Assembly: GCF_000230715.2 (NCBI RefSeq)
Contig: NC_019792.1
Location: 2,976,001 to 3,040,000, forward strand
Length of the DNA: 64,000 nucleotides
DNA from: Natronobacterium gregoryi SP2
Lineage (GTDB): Archaea; Halobacteriota; Halobacteria; Halobacteriales; Natrialbaceae
Direction: 5' to 3'
Under the pieces are notes generated by a model. It did not search any database, was not told the origin of the DNA, and was given only the letters and a program-made list of their open reading frames with translations. Shown one piece after another: positions 25,605 to 34,675 of this stretch. Within the stretch, counting starts at the first letter, position 1. The number at the start of each line of letters is the position of its first letter. A program made the translations under genes and the position numbers.

Positions 25605-27283
25605 TAGTCAGACACCTCCATTGCACCGTCGACGATTCCTTCGATGAGGTCGAAGAAGACGACGTAGTCCGGAGCGATACCGAACAGGATCATTAGCGTC
25701 GCGGTAGTCATCAGTGGGACGAGCATCAACAGGGTTGTCTCACCGCCGCGCCAGTCGGCGCGGTCCCAGCCGTCCGCCGGCGGGAGGTCGGGGTGACTGT
25801 GGTGGTCGTCTCCTTTTTCGTCTTCCGGCTTCGTTCCACCGTCCGGACGGTACGCCCGTGCGCCGGGCGCGCCGCCGAAGGGGTTGTCGAGCACTGGCTT
25901 CTGGTCGGCGGCGTCTTCGGACTCGAAAAACGCCGTGTAGACGACCGGCCAGAAGTAGCCGATGTTCAGTACGCCCGAGAGGACGAGCAGCGGGACGACG
26001 AGCAGGTACCCTGCTTCGGCACCACCCCAGATGAGGTGCCACTTACTCACGAAGCCGGCCAGCAGCGGAATACCGGCCATGCTGAAGCTGGCGAGGCCGA
26101 ACGCGCTCATCGTGATCGGCATCCGTTTGCCGACGCCAGCCATCTCACTGATGTACTTGACGTCGAGTTGGACGTACAGCGCACCGGCACAGAGGAACAG
26201 CGTCAGCTTCGAGAACGCGTGTGCCGGGATGTGGAGCAACCCGCCCATCAGTCCCATCTGGGACAGCAAGGAGAGTCCGAGCACGATGTAGGATAGCTGG
26301 GCGATCGTCGAGTACGCCAGCCGCGCCTTGAGGTTGTCCTGCCGGAGCGCGAACAGGCTTGCGACGAGGATCGTCGTACCGGCGGCGATCGAAAGCGGCA
26401 GCCCCATGCCGATGTCGGCGACCGTTCCCGGTCCGAAGACGTCGATCACGGTCCGGGCGACGCCGAACGCGCCGGCCTTGACGACCGCGACCGCGTGCAA
26501 CAGTCCCGAGACCGGCGTCGGCGCGACCATCGCACTCGGCAGCCAGGAGTGAAGCGGCATCACGCCCGCCTTCACCGCAAAGCCGCCAGCGAGCAGGGCG
26601 AAGGCCCCGCGTGCGGCCCACGGATCGGACGCAGCGACGTCGGCGAGACCCTCGATGCCACCTCGAGTGAACGTGATCGTGCTCGGATCGGTCAGCCAGA
26701 AGACCGCAATCATCCCGCCAAAGATCGCCAGTCCGCCCGAGAGCGCGTACGCGAGGTACTTGTACCCCGAGACGCGGGCTTCCTCGGACTCGTCGTGAGC
26801 GACGAGTGGATAGGTCGCAAGCGTCAGCACTTCGTAGAAGACGAGCAACACGAACAGGTTCGACGCGAACGCGACGCCGAGTGCCGCACCGACGCTTGCA
26901 CACAGCATCGCGAAAAAGCGCGTCTGGAACGGCTCGTGGTGGCCACGCATGTAGCCGATGCTGTAGATGGCGGTGACGACGTAGAGACCGCTGGCGACGA
27001 GCGCGAACAGCATCCCGAGTTCGTCCGCCCGCAGGGCCAGTTCGATACCCGCGACGAAGAAGCCGAGATCGGTCTCGTACACCTGGCCCTCGAGGACGCC
27101 CGGGACCATGCTGGCGACGATTCCGAACATCGTCACGGCCGCCAGGAGCGACCACGCCTCGCGGACGTTGGGTCGGTTCTTCGAGAGGAAGATCAAGCCA
27201 ATAGTGATGAGCGGGACGAGCAACACCGCCGCGGGTCGGACCGACGGCTCTATCGACGTGCTCGCGACGATCACGTCAGTCAT
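25604..27283 (-). CDS. mrpD: Mrp antiporter MrpD-type subunit (first copy)
   Basis: 559 residues. The channel family motifs are present: LFVLLVFYEVLTLATYPLVAH (helix 5 Glu), AVKAGVMPLHSWLPSAMVAP (helix 7 Lys) and DNLKARLAYSTIAQLSYI (helix 8). A charged, His-rich loop (about 480-515, with GDDHHSHPDLPP) separates the last two helices and is unusual. It follows mrpC with an 8-base overlap. The role is cation/proton exchange as part of the Mrp complex. Confidence 0.9.
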   Translation of the reverse strand: MTDVIVASTSIEPSVRPAAVLLVPLITIGLIFLSKNRPNVREAWSLLAAVTMFGIVASMVPGVLEGQVYETDLGFFVAGIELALRADELGMLFALVASGLYVVTAIYSIGYMRGHHEPFQTRFFAMLCASVGAALGVAFASNLFVLLVFYEVLTLATYPLVAHDESEEARVSGYKYLAYALSGGLAIFGGMIAVFWLTDPSTITFTRGGIEGLADVAASDPWAARGAFALLAGGFAVKAGVMPLHSWLPSAMVAPTPVSGLLHAVAVVKAGAFGVARTVIDVFGPGTVADIGMGLPLSIAAGTTILVASLFALRQDNLKARLAYSTIAQLSYIVLGLSLLSQMGLMGGLLHIPAHAFSKLTLFLCAGALYVQLDVKYISEMAGVGKRMPITMSAFGLASFSMAGIPLLAGFVSKWHLIWGGAEAGYLLVVPLLVLSGVLNIGYFWPVVYTAFFESEDAADQKPVLDNPFGGAPGARAYRPDGGTKPEDEKGDDHHSHPDLPPADGWDRADWRGGETTLLMLVPLMTTATLMILFGIAPDYVVFFDLIEGIVDGAMEVSD

Positions 27284-27665
27284 CGCTTTCCCCTCCCTTG
27301 TCGCCGCCTTCGCTTGCAGCTATCTTCGCCTCGATCTCGCGTGCGTCGACCGTCCCGAACTCCGCGTAGAGCCGAATAACGAGCGCGAGCGCAAGCGCCG
27401 TCACCGCGACACCGACGACAATCGCGGTCAGCACGAGCACGTGGACCAGTGGATTCGCGTGTGGTTCCTCGAGGCCGGCACCGACGATCGGCGGGTTCGA
27501 GTCCTCGACGTAGCCGATCGTCACCAGCATCAGGTACACGGAGATCTGGGCGAAGTTGAGGCCGATGACCTTCTTGATGAGGTTCCGGTTGTCGATCATC
27601 ATGTACAGTCCGACCAGGAACAACACGAACGCCGTCAGGTAGTAGTGGTAGGTTCCGTCGATCAC
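27276..27665 (-). CDS. mrpC: Mrp antiporter subunit C (NuoK-like)
   Basis: 129 residues, three membrane helices (about 8-24, 32-52, 75-97), homologous to NuoK. IGLNFAQISVYLMLVTIGY and the VLVLTAIVVGVAVTALALAL helix with the HANPLVHVLVLTAIV loop are typical. It ends with an acidic tail. It overlaps mrpB by four bases and mrpD by eight. MrpC is a small membrane subunit in the interface with MrpD. Confidence 0.9.
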   Translation of the reverse strand: MIDGTYHYYLTAFVLFLVGLYMMIDNRNLIKKVIGLNFAQISVYLMLVTIGYVEDSNPPIVGAGLEEPHANPLVHVLVLTAIVVGVAVTALALALVIRLYAEFGTVDAREIEAKIAASEGGDKGGESDD

Positions 27666-28279
27666 GCGTCGTCACCTCCGTCGTTGCTGGCTCTTTTCTC
27701 GGCTTTTTCGTAGCCGGCGGCGAGCCAGACCACCAGTCCGATGATCACGCCACTGACGAGTGCGGCGATTGCGACTTCGACGAGTTTGACCATGTTCTCG
27801 ACTGTCAGCGGGTAGACGAAGAGCTCGAGAATTGCCCCGCCGAGCGGGACCGCTGCAATGGCGACGCCACCGAACAGGAACGCGCCGAGAACGAAGAGCC
27901 CGACTAGGCCGCGGGGATCGAGCCAGTTCTGGGTCGGTTCGAACCCAAACGCCAGGCCGATCAGGATAATCGCGGACGCCATCATGACGCCCCCCTGGAA
28001 CGCGCCGCCAGGGAGACTGGTCCCGAACAGCGTCAGGTAGACGCCGAACGCCACGACGAACGGCGTGACGAACCGTGCAACTGTCTTGACGACCGGACTC
28101 TGGGGTCGGACTGGTGGGACGGGCTCTTGGGCTTCGGCGCTCTCTAGGTCGTCGGTCAGCCGTTCGGTTGCGTCTTCGGCTGTGTCCTGTGTGTCGTCGT
28201 ACTCCTCCTCGACGACGTCCCGTTTCTCTTCGGGTTCGTCGTCGGTAACGTAGCCGTGGACCTCGTCATCTCCCGTCAT
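27662..28279 (-). CDS. mrpB: Mrp antiporter subunit B
   Basis: 205 residues. A long acidic N-terminal extension (about 1-65) precedes the MnhB domain (about 66-195) with four helices; the motif GTSLPGGAFQGGVMMASAII is diagnostic. The extension is not present in bacterial MrpB and fits salt-adapted cytoplasmic surface chemistry. It overlaps both neighbours by four bases (ATGA). Confidence 0.9.
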   Translation of the reverse strand: MTGDDEVHGYVTDDEPEEKRDVVEEEYDDTQDTAEDATERLTDDLESAEAQEPVPPVRPQSPVVKTVARFVTPFVVAFGVYLTLFGTSLPGGAFQGGVMMASAIILIGLAFGFEPTQNWLDPRGLVGLFVLGAFLFGGVAIAAVPLGGAILELFVYPLTVENMVKLVEVAIAALVSGVIIGLVVWLAAGYEKAEKRASNDGGDDA

Positions 28280-28881
28280 AGGATGTCCTCCCGTTCGAGT
28301 ACGATGAGAATGCTCACCGCAGCCGCGAAGGCCACGATCAGCTCACCCAGCGTGTCAAGTCCGCGGTAGACGACCAGTACGGCGACGACTGCGTTCGGAA
28401 ACCCGGTGTCGGCGACCGTCTCTTCTATGTAGTAGCCGTACGGCGTCGAGGTACCGTCAGCGTAGGCAGCCGAGACGGCTGGGGCGTCGGGCATACCGAT
28501 CGGCGGCAAAGAGAGAAAGACGTACCCGAGCGGAATCGCAAGCCCGAGCAACATCGCTACTGCGGGCAGGTTCAGCGGTCGGAATCGTTCGTTTTCTCCG
28601 TCAGCGCCCGGGTTCGTCTCTTCGCTGGTGTCGGTCTCGCCAGACATACCCGTCGTCTTCATGACGGCGATCAGGAAGAGGACGGACGTGACGCCAGCGC
28701 CGACGGCGGCTTCGATCAGTGCCACGTCGGGTGCGGCGAGCAGCACCCAGATTACCGCGATGCCAAGCGTGAACGCGGCGAACGCGACGATCGATCCGAC
28801 GACGTCTCGTGCGAACGCGATGAACAGTACGGCACCGATGACGAACGCGATCAACGCGAACTCGAGTGCGAGCCAGATCAT
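28276..28881 (-). CDS. MrpA C-terminal-domain-like subunit (DUF4040/MbhD plus MbhE type)
   Basis: 201 residues that match the C-terminal part of bacterial MrpA: a DUF4040 half (about 1-75, with APDVALIEAAVGAGVTSVLFL) and a second half ending in GLDTLGELIVAFAAAVSILIVL. In bacteria these are fused to the large MrpA channel; here they are separate and the channel part is supplied by one of the MrpD-type proteins. It overlaps mrpG by four bases. Confidence 0.85.
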   Translation of the reverse strand: MIWLALEFALIAFVIGAVLFIAFARDVVGSIVAFAAFTLGIAVIWVLLAAPDVALIEAAVGAGVTSVLFLIAVMKTTGMSGETDTSEETNPGADGENERFRPLNLPAVAMLLGLAIPLGYVFLSLPPIGMPDAPAVSAAYADGTSTPYGYYIEETVADTGFPNAVVAVLVVYRGLDTLGELIVAFAAAVSILIVLEREDIL

Positions 28882-29210
28882 CGTGCTCCCTCCTCGTCGT
28901 TTCCGTCAACTGTCCAGACTTCGATGTCCTGACTGTACGCGGCACGAGTCACTGCGTGTGCTGCCGTCGGGTTCGTGATGTAGATGAACACGAGCAACAG
29001 ACCGGCCCTGAGGAGTTCACCAGCGGTGCCGAAGTAGATGCCGACGGCGAGGATCGAAAAGCCCGCACCGAGCGTGTCCGCTTTCGTGGCCGCGTGCGAG
29101 CGGGTGTAGATGTCGGGAAGTCGGAGCATGCCGACCGCAGCGACCATCGTAAAGAAGACGCCGAGGACGACGAGCAAGACGACGACTGCAGTGACGAACG
29201 TCATCGCCAC
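28878..29210 (-). CDS. mrpG: Mrp antiporter subunit G
   Basis: 110 residues with three helices. LRLPDIYTRSHAATKADTLGAG is the MnhG/PhaG signature. A polar C-terminal tail follows the last helix. It overlaps mrpF by 10 bases and starts after a GGAGGTGG Shine-Dalgarno site. It is a small membrane subunit needed for complex assembly. Confidence 0.9.
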   Translation of the reverse strand: MAMTFVTAVVVLLVVLGVFFTMVAAVGMLRLPDIYTRSHAATKADTLGAGFSILAVGIYFGTAGELLRAGLLLVFIYITNPTAAHAVTRAAYSQDIEVWTVDGNDEEGAR

Positions 29211-29485
29211 TCCACCTCCCCGCTCCGGTAGGAGAATCGACCGACGACAAGGCTCAGGACGAAGTTGAGAATCGCATAGACGATCGCGATGTCGAGATAC
29301 TCCGGCCGATCGAGTCCGGCGGCGACGAGTGCCAGAACGATGACGATGCTCGTGCCGATGACGTTTATCGCGACCACTCGGTCGTGTGTCGTTGGACCGA
29401 CGACGACCCGGTAGAGGACTGCTGTCGCGAGCAGAATGACGACCACTGCGGCAAGCACCAGCACGGCGTTTGCGAGGTCAGTCAT
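29201..29485 (-). CDS. mrpF: Mrp antiporter subunit F
   Basis: 94 residues with three helices; YRVVVGPTTHDRVVAINVIGT is the MnhF/PhaF signature. I chose the ATG at 29485 (MTDLANAVL), which follows a GGAGGTGC Shine-Dalgarno site; the longer frame to 29656 is out-of-frame reading of mrpE. It overlaps mrpE by eight bases. Confidence 0.9.
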   Translation of the reverse strand: MTDLANAVLVLAAVVVILLATAVLYRVVVGPTTHDRVVAINVIGTSIVIVLALVAAGLDRPEYLDIAIVYAILNFVLSLVVGRFSYRSGEVEWR

Positions 29486-30521
29486 CGCTTGCACCTCCGT
29501 CCAGTTCGGCTGGTGGCTCCGACGGTTCGACGATCGATTCGACGTCGTTTCGTTCGTCCGGTCCGGGCAGGTCGAGTCCTTCTCGGCCGTAGAAGAGGAA
29601 CCGGACTGCGCGTTCGTGGACGCCTTCGACGAGGTCGTTGCGTGCCGACGGCGCAAGCGAGTGAACGAGCAGTTCGTTACTAACCGTATCGACGGTCAAC
29701 GTCCCCGGCGTCAGCGTGATGCTGTTTGCGAAGGCCGTCACGGAGAGACCGTCGCCGACCGCTGCATCGACCCGGTCGAGACACGGGTCGATCGGCAACG
29801 AAGGATGCAATACGACATACGCGAACTGGACGTTCGCCTTCGTTATCTCCCAGAACATGTACGGGACGAACAGGACGCCTCGAGCGATGATCGACAGCCC
29901 GGGAACGATGTGTGGAGTCTGTTCGAACGCGACGTTTCGCAACAGCACAGCCACGATGAGCGCGGTGACGGCTCCAGTGGCGAGTGCGAACGGGTAGGTG
30001 GGGCCGCCGAGGGCGGCGTAGAAGACGAACGCGACCACACCGACAACACCCCCGCGAACCAGTTCGTCCCGCGTCGGACGCCACCCTCCCGAGACTGGCG
30101 CGACCTCGTAGTGGACGTCCGCGTCGGCCAGTACCGTCTCGATGGACTGGAGTTCGTGTGCCGTCGCGTCGACGGAGTAGGCTGGGTCGACGATTACGCG
30201 CTCGAGGTCGTGTGCCTCGACGTACTCGAGGAGTAACTCGAAGTGATCGAGCGGGTCGGCGAAGTACTCGTCTTCACCGAGCAGTGCCGTCCGTACCGAG
30301 GTGTCGTCGCTCGCGTCGGTTGCGTGTTTCTCCATCCGCGACAGCAGACTTCTGTCGCGCTCGAGACTGTCGTCTTCGGTGTGGTGGCCGGGCGTGGTGA
30401 GAACGAGGTGGACTGTACTCGCTCCTTCGCGTCTCTCGACGGCGTCGACAGCGTAGACAACCGTCTCCTCGAGCGTCGAAGACGGGCTGATGGGGACGAT
30501 GACGCCGTTTCCGTCTATCAT
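29478..30521 (-). CDS. mrpE: Mrp antiporter subunit E with an N-terminal Usp-like domain
   Basis: 347 residues. The C-terminal half (about 150-300) is MnhE: four short hydrophobic helices and then the LHPSLPIDP, ANSITLTPGTLTVD signature. The N-terminal half (about 1-140) looks like a UspA-type nucleotide-binding domain (VIVPISPSSTLEETVVYAVD, LERVIVDPAYS). Bacterial MrpE lacks this part, so a regulatory input is plausible. It is the first gene of the operon; the ATG at 30521 follows GGAGGTGG by six bases. Confidence 0.85.
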   Translation of the reverse strand: MIDGNGVIVPISPSSTLEETVVYAVDAVERREGASTVHLVLTTPGHHTEDDSLERDRSLLSRMEKHATDASDDTSVRTALLGEDEYFADPLDHFELLLEYVEAHDLERVIVDPAYSVDATAHELQSIETVLADADVHYEVAPVSGGWRPTRDELVRGGVVGVVAFVFYAALGGPTYPFALATGAVTALIVAVLLRNVAFEQTPHIVPGLSIIARGVLFVPYMFWEITKANVQFAYVVLHPSLPIDPCLDRVDAAVGDGLSVTAFANSITLTPGTLTVDTVSNELLVHSLAPSARNDLVEGVHERAVRFLFYGREGLDLPGPDERNDVESIVEPSEPPAELDGGASDD

Positions 30522-31089
30522 ACTGGCCACCTCCGTTCGCGAGTGACTCCGACCGATGCGTCGCGGCTGTCTTTCATGCCGGGCGCGTGCTCGTCGGCCC
30601 GGGGAACGGTCGTCTGTCGGACGGCCACCGTGTCCGACAGCGGTCCGATCAGTCGTTCAGCCGCCACCGCAGATCCCTCCTGGTGACCGTCGTTTGCTAC
30701 TCATATCTCTCTTCGTTAGTCGATTCAAGCGGAACCCGGAGGAAAACCATTTCGTTATCCGCTGGTTAGGGCGGACAATGAATAAACATATTCTCTTACC
30801 GCCGTTATTTTTACAAACTATTTAGTATTTGTGGGATTTGTTCTCGAACATCCGATTCTGAGTGGCCGATCGGGAGAACGGGCTCCGCGGTAGAGGCGGG
30901 ACGATGGTGGTTGCTCTTGAACGAAGTCGCTCCGTCCGTACTCCGATGGTTCGACCCCGACCTGTGAATCGGTGTGGCCCATCAGCCGCCGACTCGTGTC
31001 CTTTGATTTATACTATCTGGGGGTGAGTACAAGACGAGACCACTCGGTGGCTGCAAACGTTCATTTTCTCTGACGATGTAGGCGCAGGT
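30522..31089. other. Divergent intergenic region between the mrp operon and the thiolase
   Basis: About 570 bases without a convincing gene. A Shine-Dalgarno site for mrpE (CCACCTCC on the plus strand, 30527-30534) and an AT-rich patch at about 30775-30835 are present. TTTATACTATC at about 31006-31016 is a likely TATA box for the thiolase, with a leader of about 50 bases. Confidence 0.45.
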
Positions 31090-32268
31090 ATGACACGCTC
31101 CGAAACCGGCGTCGTCCTGGTAGACGGTGCACGAACGCCACACGGAACGTTACTGGGGTCGCTGTCTGACGTCGAGGCTGTGGAGTTGGCACGAACGGCA
31201 CTCGACGGCCTGCTCGAGCGGGTCGAGATCGACGGCGACGACGTCGACTGGGTGAGCCTCGGTAACGCCATCCAGGCTGGAATCGGCCAAGTGCCGGGGC
31301 GGCAGGCAGTCGTCGAGTCCGACCTTCCCAACGAGATGCAGGTCACGACGGTCAACGAAGCCTCCGGCTCCGGACTCCGTGCGATCACACTCGCAGCGGA
31401 CCGTATCGAGGCCGGTCGCGCGGCGTTCGCGATCGGCGGCGGCTTCGAGTCGATGACGAACGCTCCCTGGATTCTGCCGGACTACCGCAAGGGACGTCGC
31501 CACGGCGACGTACGAATCAAAGACTCGATGATCCTCGACTCGCTGTGGGACATCAACCTCGACGTCCACATGGGTGAGATCACCGAGCGCATGGTTGACC
31601 GCGAACGCATCTCTCGGGAGGCGCAAGACGAGTACGCGCTCGAGAGTCACCAGCGGGCCGCCGAGGCCATCGAGTCGGGAGCGTTCGACGAGGAGATCGT
31701 TCCTGTCGAAACCGACGGCAAGGTCGTCGACCGCGACGAAGGCCCCCGCCCTGACTCGACGCTCGAGGATCTAGCCGAGCTGCCGCCCTCGTTCCGCGAA
31801 GACGGAACCATCACCCCCGGGAGCGCGTCGAAACTCAGCGACGGTGCGGGGACAGTGCTGCTGGCCGACGAAGGTGTAGCCGAGGAACGCGGCCTCGAGA
31901 CGATGGCCCGGCTGGTCGACTACGACCTCGTCTACCGCGACCCCGACGAGTTCAACGAGGCCGTCGGCGATGTCGTCGAAACGCTGCTCGAGCGCAACGA
32001 ACTCGCGATCGGAGATGTCGACGCCTTCTGGATCAACGAGGCGTTCGCGGCACAGTCGGTGTACGTGATGGAACGGCTCGGCATCCCACGCGAGAACGTG
32101 AATCCGCTCGGCGGCGCGGTCGCCTTTGGCCACCCGATCGGCGGCTCGGGGGGGATGCTCACGACGAGTCTCGCCTCCCAACTCGAGACCGACGACGTAA
32201 ACAGCGGGATGGTCGGTATGAGCGTCGGCGGCGGCGGTGCGATCATGGCGCTGTTCGAATCGGTCTGA
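31090..32268 (+). CDS. Haloarchaeal-type thiolase (acetyl-CoA C-acyltransferase) with a Ser nucleophile position
   Basis: 392 residues with a complete thiolase fold. The N-terminal nucleophile motif reads VNEASGSGLRA, with Ser92 where bacterial and eukaryotic enzymes have Cys. The NEAFAAQS motif is intact, and the GHPIGGSGG motif carries His348. The C-terminal Cys of the usual CxGGG is also Ser (GMSVGGGG, Ser378). A Ser-His-His set is known from haloarchaeal beta-ketothiolases that supply polyhydroxyalkanoate precursors and work with a separate OB-fold subunit. No such subunit is adjacent. The likely role is acetyl-CoA condensation or beta-oxidation cleavage. Confidence 0.85.
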   Translation: MTRSETGVVLVDGARTPHGTLLGSLSDVEAVELARTALDGLLERVEIDGDDVDWVSLGNAIQAGIGQVPGRQAVVESDLPNEMQVTTVNEASGSGLRAITLAADRIEAGRAAFAIGGGFESMTNAPWILPDYRKGRRHGDVRIKDSMILDSLWDINLDVHMGEITERMVDRERISREAQDEYALESHQRAAEAIESGAFDEEIVPVETDGKVVDRDEGPRPDSTLEDLAELPPSFREDGTITPGSASKLSDGAGTVLLADEGVAEERGLETMARLVDYDLVYRDPDEFNEAVGDVVETLLERNELAIGDVDAFWINEAFAAQSVYVMERLGIPRENVNPLGGAVAFGHPIGGSGGMLTTSLASQLETDDVNSGMVGMSVGGGGAIMALFESV

Positions 32269-32301
32269 TAAGGATACAAGCGCATACTTCTACCTTCTCG
32301 T

Positions 32302-32381
32302 GAGACGGATGCTGTACGTCATTTCCGGCGCGACCGCAGGAGCGCGCGGTCGCACCGATAGTTCGGTACAGCAAACCGTCT
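32302..32381. repeat. Palindromic repeat R1, copy 4
   Basis: GACGGATGCTGTACGTCAT, CCGGCGCGACCGC, GCGGTCGCACCGA and GGTACAGCAAACCGTC match R1. It sits in the convergent gap between the thiolase and the hydrolase and may serve as a two-way terminator. Confidence 0.65.
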
Positions 32382-34099
32382 CAGCCGTCAGACCCTCGAG
32401 TGAGTCGCCACTGGAGGAGATAACCGACTCCCCCAAGCGCGGCGATTCCGCTTGCGAGACCGAACCCGGGTTTTTTATCGGCGGGGTTGGACCCGACGCG
32501 GATCTGTACCACGTCCTCGTAGGTCTCGCCGGCGTCGTCGGTTACGATCAGCCGGACGTTGTGCCCGCCCCGTTTCTCGAACGTGTGTGTCACGAGGTCG
32601 CCGGTCGCCGTCTCGTCGCCAAACTCCCACTCGAACGCGACGAGGTCGCGGTCCCAGACGGCAGACCGGGTCGCGTCGAAAGCGACCTGCTCGCCGACGG
32701 CCGGTTCGCGTGGCTCGTAGTCGACGTAAGCGTGGAGATTCGGGACGTTACCGCCCAGGTCCGCCCGGAGCTCGTCGACGTCGTCTCCCGCCAGACTCCG
32801 CTCGTGGAACTCGACGAGGTCCGCTCTGGCCGGCTGAGGCGTCTGCGCCGTGTCCTCGTAGTTTCGGAAGACGGCGTCGACCCCGACGTCGTCGTAGACG
32901 GCCTTGCAGAACGGGAACCGCTCGCGCTGGGCGTCGTGACCGTAAACCTCGAGCGCGGTCTCACGTCGCTCGTCGTCGGTCCAGGGGCCACTGGACGCGA
33001 TCGCGTCGCTGTCGTCGTGTTTGCCCACGTACAGGAAGCGATCGACCTCGCGAAACGCCTCGAGGTCGAACGCCTCACCCGTCAGTTCTTCGAAGTTGGC
33101 CACGCCGACGGGGTACTTTAGCCGGTGGCCCTTCGCCCCCTCGATCGGGAGGATCACCGTCCCGTCGAGGCCGCCGGCCGTGATCGACTGGACCTCCTCG
33201 GGGTGGAGCGCGGCGAAGCGATCGACGAAAGTGCCCGCAGCCGAGAAGCCGTTCAGTATGATCCTGTCGTCGACGGGATAGCCACGTTCCGCGAGCCGAC
33301 GCCGTGCATCGTCGACCATCGCGAGCAACTGGCGGTCGACCCGCTCGAGGTCGCCGTCGTCGATCGCCATCGTCGCCTCGTCTAACTGATGGACGTGATG
33401 GTCGCTGCCGACGAGGTTCTCCTGCGGTCGCGGGAACACTGGGACGAGAAACGGGCTCGACAGCGCGTCCGCGATCTCGCGGCCGATCCCGTCCTCGAGC
33501 GTTCGCTCGGCTGCCTCGAGATGTCGGTCGAACTCGTCGGTGGCCGTTCCCGTGTCGTTCGGTTCGACGAGCATCGGCGTCGCCTTCGCGTCGGCGAGCC
33601 GAGCCGGTGCGTAGAGATAGTACGGATACTGAAAGCCCGCGTCCGGGTCGGCCGCGACGAGGTGCTCTTCGAGACCGTCGACCACCTCGACGCTGCCGTC
33701 GAACGCGACAGTGCCAGTGTCACGGGCGACGACGGTCCCCGAGTCGCGTTCGTAGACGCTAACCTCGAGGTCCAGTTCCGTGACCACACCGATTGGCTCG
33801 GCGAGCGCTACCTCGAGATCTTCGACGAGCGTGTCCGCGTCGACCACCGTTCGGCCGAGTTCGCCCCGCGACTCGTGACCGACGGTGACGACGACGTCCA
33901 CCTCGGTCACTACCGTCGCGACGGTGACCGCGTCGCCTGCAGATTTCTGGGCCTCGAACGTCACCGATACGCGCTCGCCAGGATCGCCCGCGGCGACGCC
34001 GACGCCTGCCACCCCGACCGTCACGCCGACACTCGCCCCGATCGCTCGCAACAGTCCGCGCCGACCTGGCCCGGCGTCCCCACTCGAGTCGACTACCAT
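32381..34099 (-). CDS. Tat-exported alpha/beta hydrolase with PKD domain and PGF-CTERM anchor
   Basis: 572 residues. A twin-arginine signal (RRGLLRAIGASVGVTVG, about 13-40) is followed by an N-terminal beta domain. An alpha/beta hydrolase (about 160-430) has the nucleophile elbow GFSAAG. A PKD domain (about 455-535) has AFEWEFGDE. The C-terminal PGF-CTERM segment is KPGFGLASGIAALGG plus a helix and basic tail. PGF-CTERM is cut by archaeosortase A and lipid-anchored, so this is a cell-surface esterase, peptidase or depolymerase. The ATG at 34099 places the Arg pair correctly. Confidence 0.75.
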   Translation of the reverse strand: MVVDSSGDAGPGRRGLLRAIGASVGVTVGVAGVGVAAGDPGERVSVTFEAQKSAGDAVTVATVVTEVDVVVTVGHESRGELGRTVVDADTLVEDLEVALAEPIGVVTELDLEVSVYERDSGTVVARDTGTVAFDGSVEVVDGLEEHLVAADPDAGFQYPYYLYAPARLADAKATPMLVEPNDTGTATDEFDRHLEAAERTLEDGIGREIADALSSPFLVPVFPRPQENLVGSDHHVHQLDEATMAIDDGDLERVDRQLLAMVDDARRRLAERGYPVDDRIILNGFSAAGTFVDRFAALHPEEVQSITAGGLDGTVILPIEGAKGHRLKYPVGVANFEELTGEAFDLEAFREVDRFLYVGKHDDSDAIASSGPWTDDERRETALEVYGHDAQRERFPFCKAVYDDVGVDAVFRNYEDTAQTPQPARADLVEFHERSLAGDDVDELRADLGGNVPNLHAYVDYEPREPAVGEQVAFDATRSAVWDRDLVAFEWEFGDETATGDLVTHTFEKRGGHNVRLIVTDDAGETYEDVVQIRVGSNPADKKPGFGLASGIAALGGVGYLLQWRLTRGSDG

Positions 34100-34270
34100 T
34101 CCCCATCACCGGAAGGGGCGTCGCTACGTCGCATATACTGCTACGTGGCCGTCTACCGGCACATTATCATTGTGGCCGATGCCGTCTCCGTGACGACGGA
34201 GCCGTCCCGATGTCTCCCGAGTACTGCACGCGGGCCGTTCGAGTGGCTCGCCACCCGGAATCGACTCCGG

Positions 34271-34675
34271 TCACGCCCGACCGTCCATCGAGAGCCACGC
34301 CTCGAGTACGGCAGTGTGGACCGTCCGCAGGTCTGTTTCTTGGAGCGTCGCAGCGGCTTCGAACCGCTCTCGAGCGCTTGCGACCGTCTCTGGTTCGGCC
34401 GCGAGATGCGTGAGCACGAACGCGTCGTGGTCGACTGCCTCGGCGGCCACAAAGTCGGCCGCGTCGTACAGCGTCGCAAACTCCGAGACGACGGCCGAAA
34501 CGGTCTCGTGTGTCGCTTCAGCACCGGGGTCGCCCGCCGGAATCGCCGATTCGGACGGATCGAAGTACGTCTCGAGATCGACGACACCGGCCTCCTCGTA
34601 GAGCAACGCACCGAGTGCCTCGTGTACTGATTGCGAGAGATAGAGCCCGTACGTCGTGAACCGATCGGCTTTCAT
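34271..34675 (-). CDS. Small soluble hypothetical protein
   Basis: 134 residues, acidic and mostly helical, starting MKADRFTTYGLYLSQSVHEA. No membrane segment, Cys or known motif. I chose the ATG at 34675; the long upstream extension of the frame lacks coding character. The protein ends in AVLEAWLSMDGRA. No family recognised, and the neighbours give no clue. Confidence 0.55.
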   Translation of the reverse strand: MKADRFTTYGLYLSQSVHEALGALLYEEAGVVDLETYFDPSESAIPAGDPGAEATHETVSAVVSEFATLYDAADFVAAEAVDHDAFVLTHLAAEPETVASARERFEAAATLQETDLRTVHTAVLEAWLSMDGRA

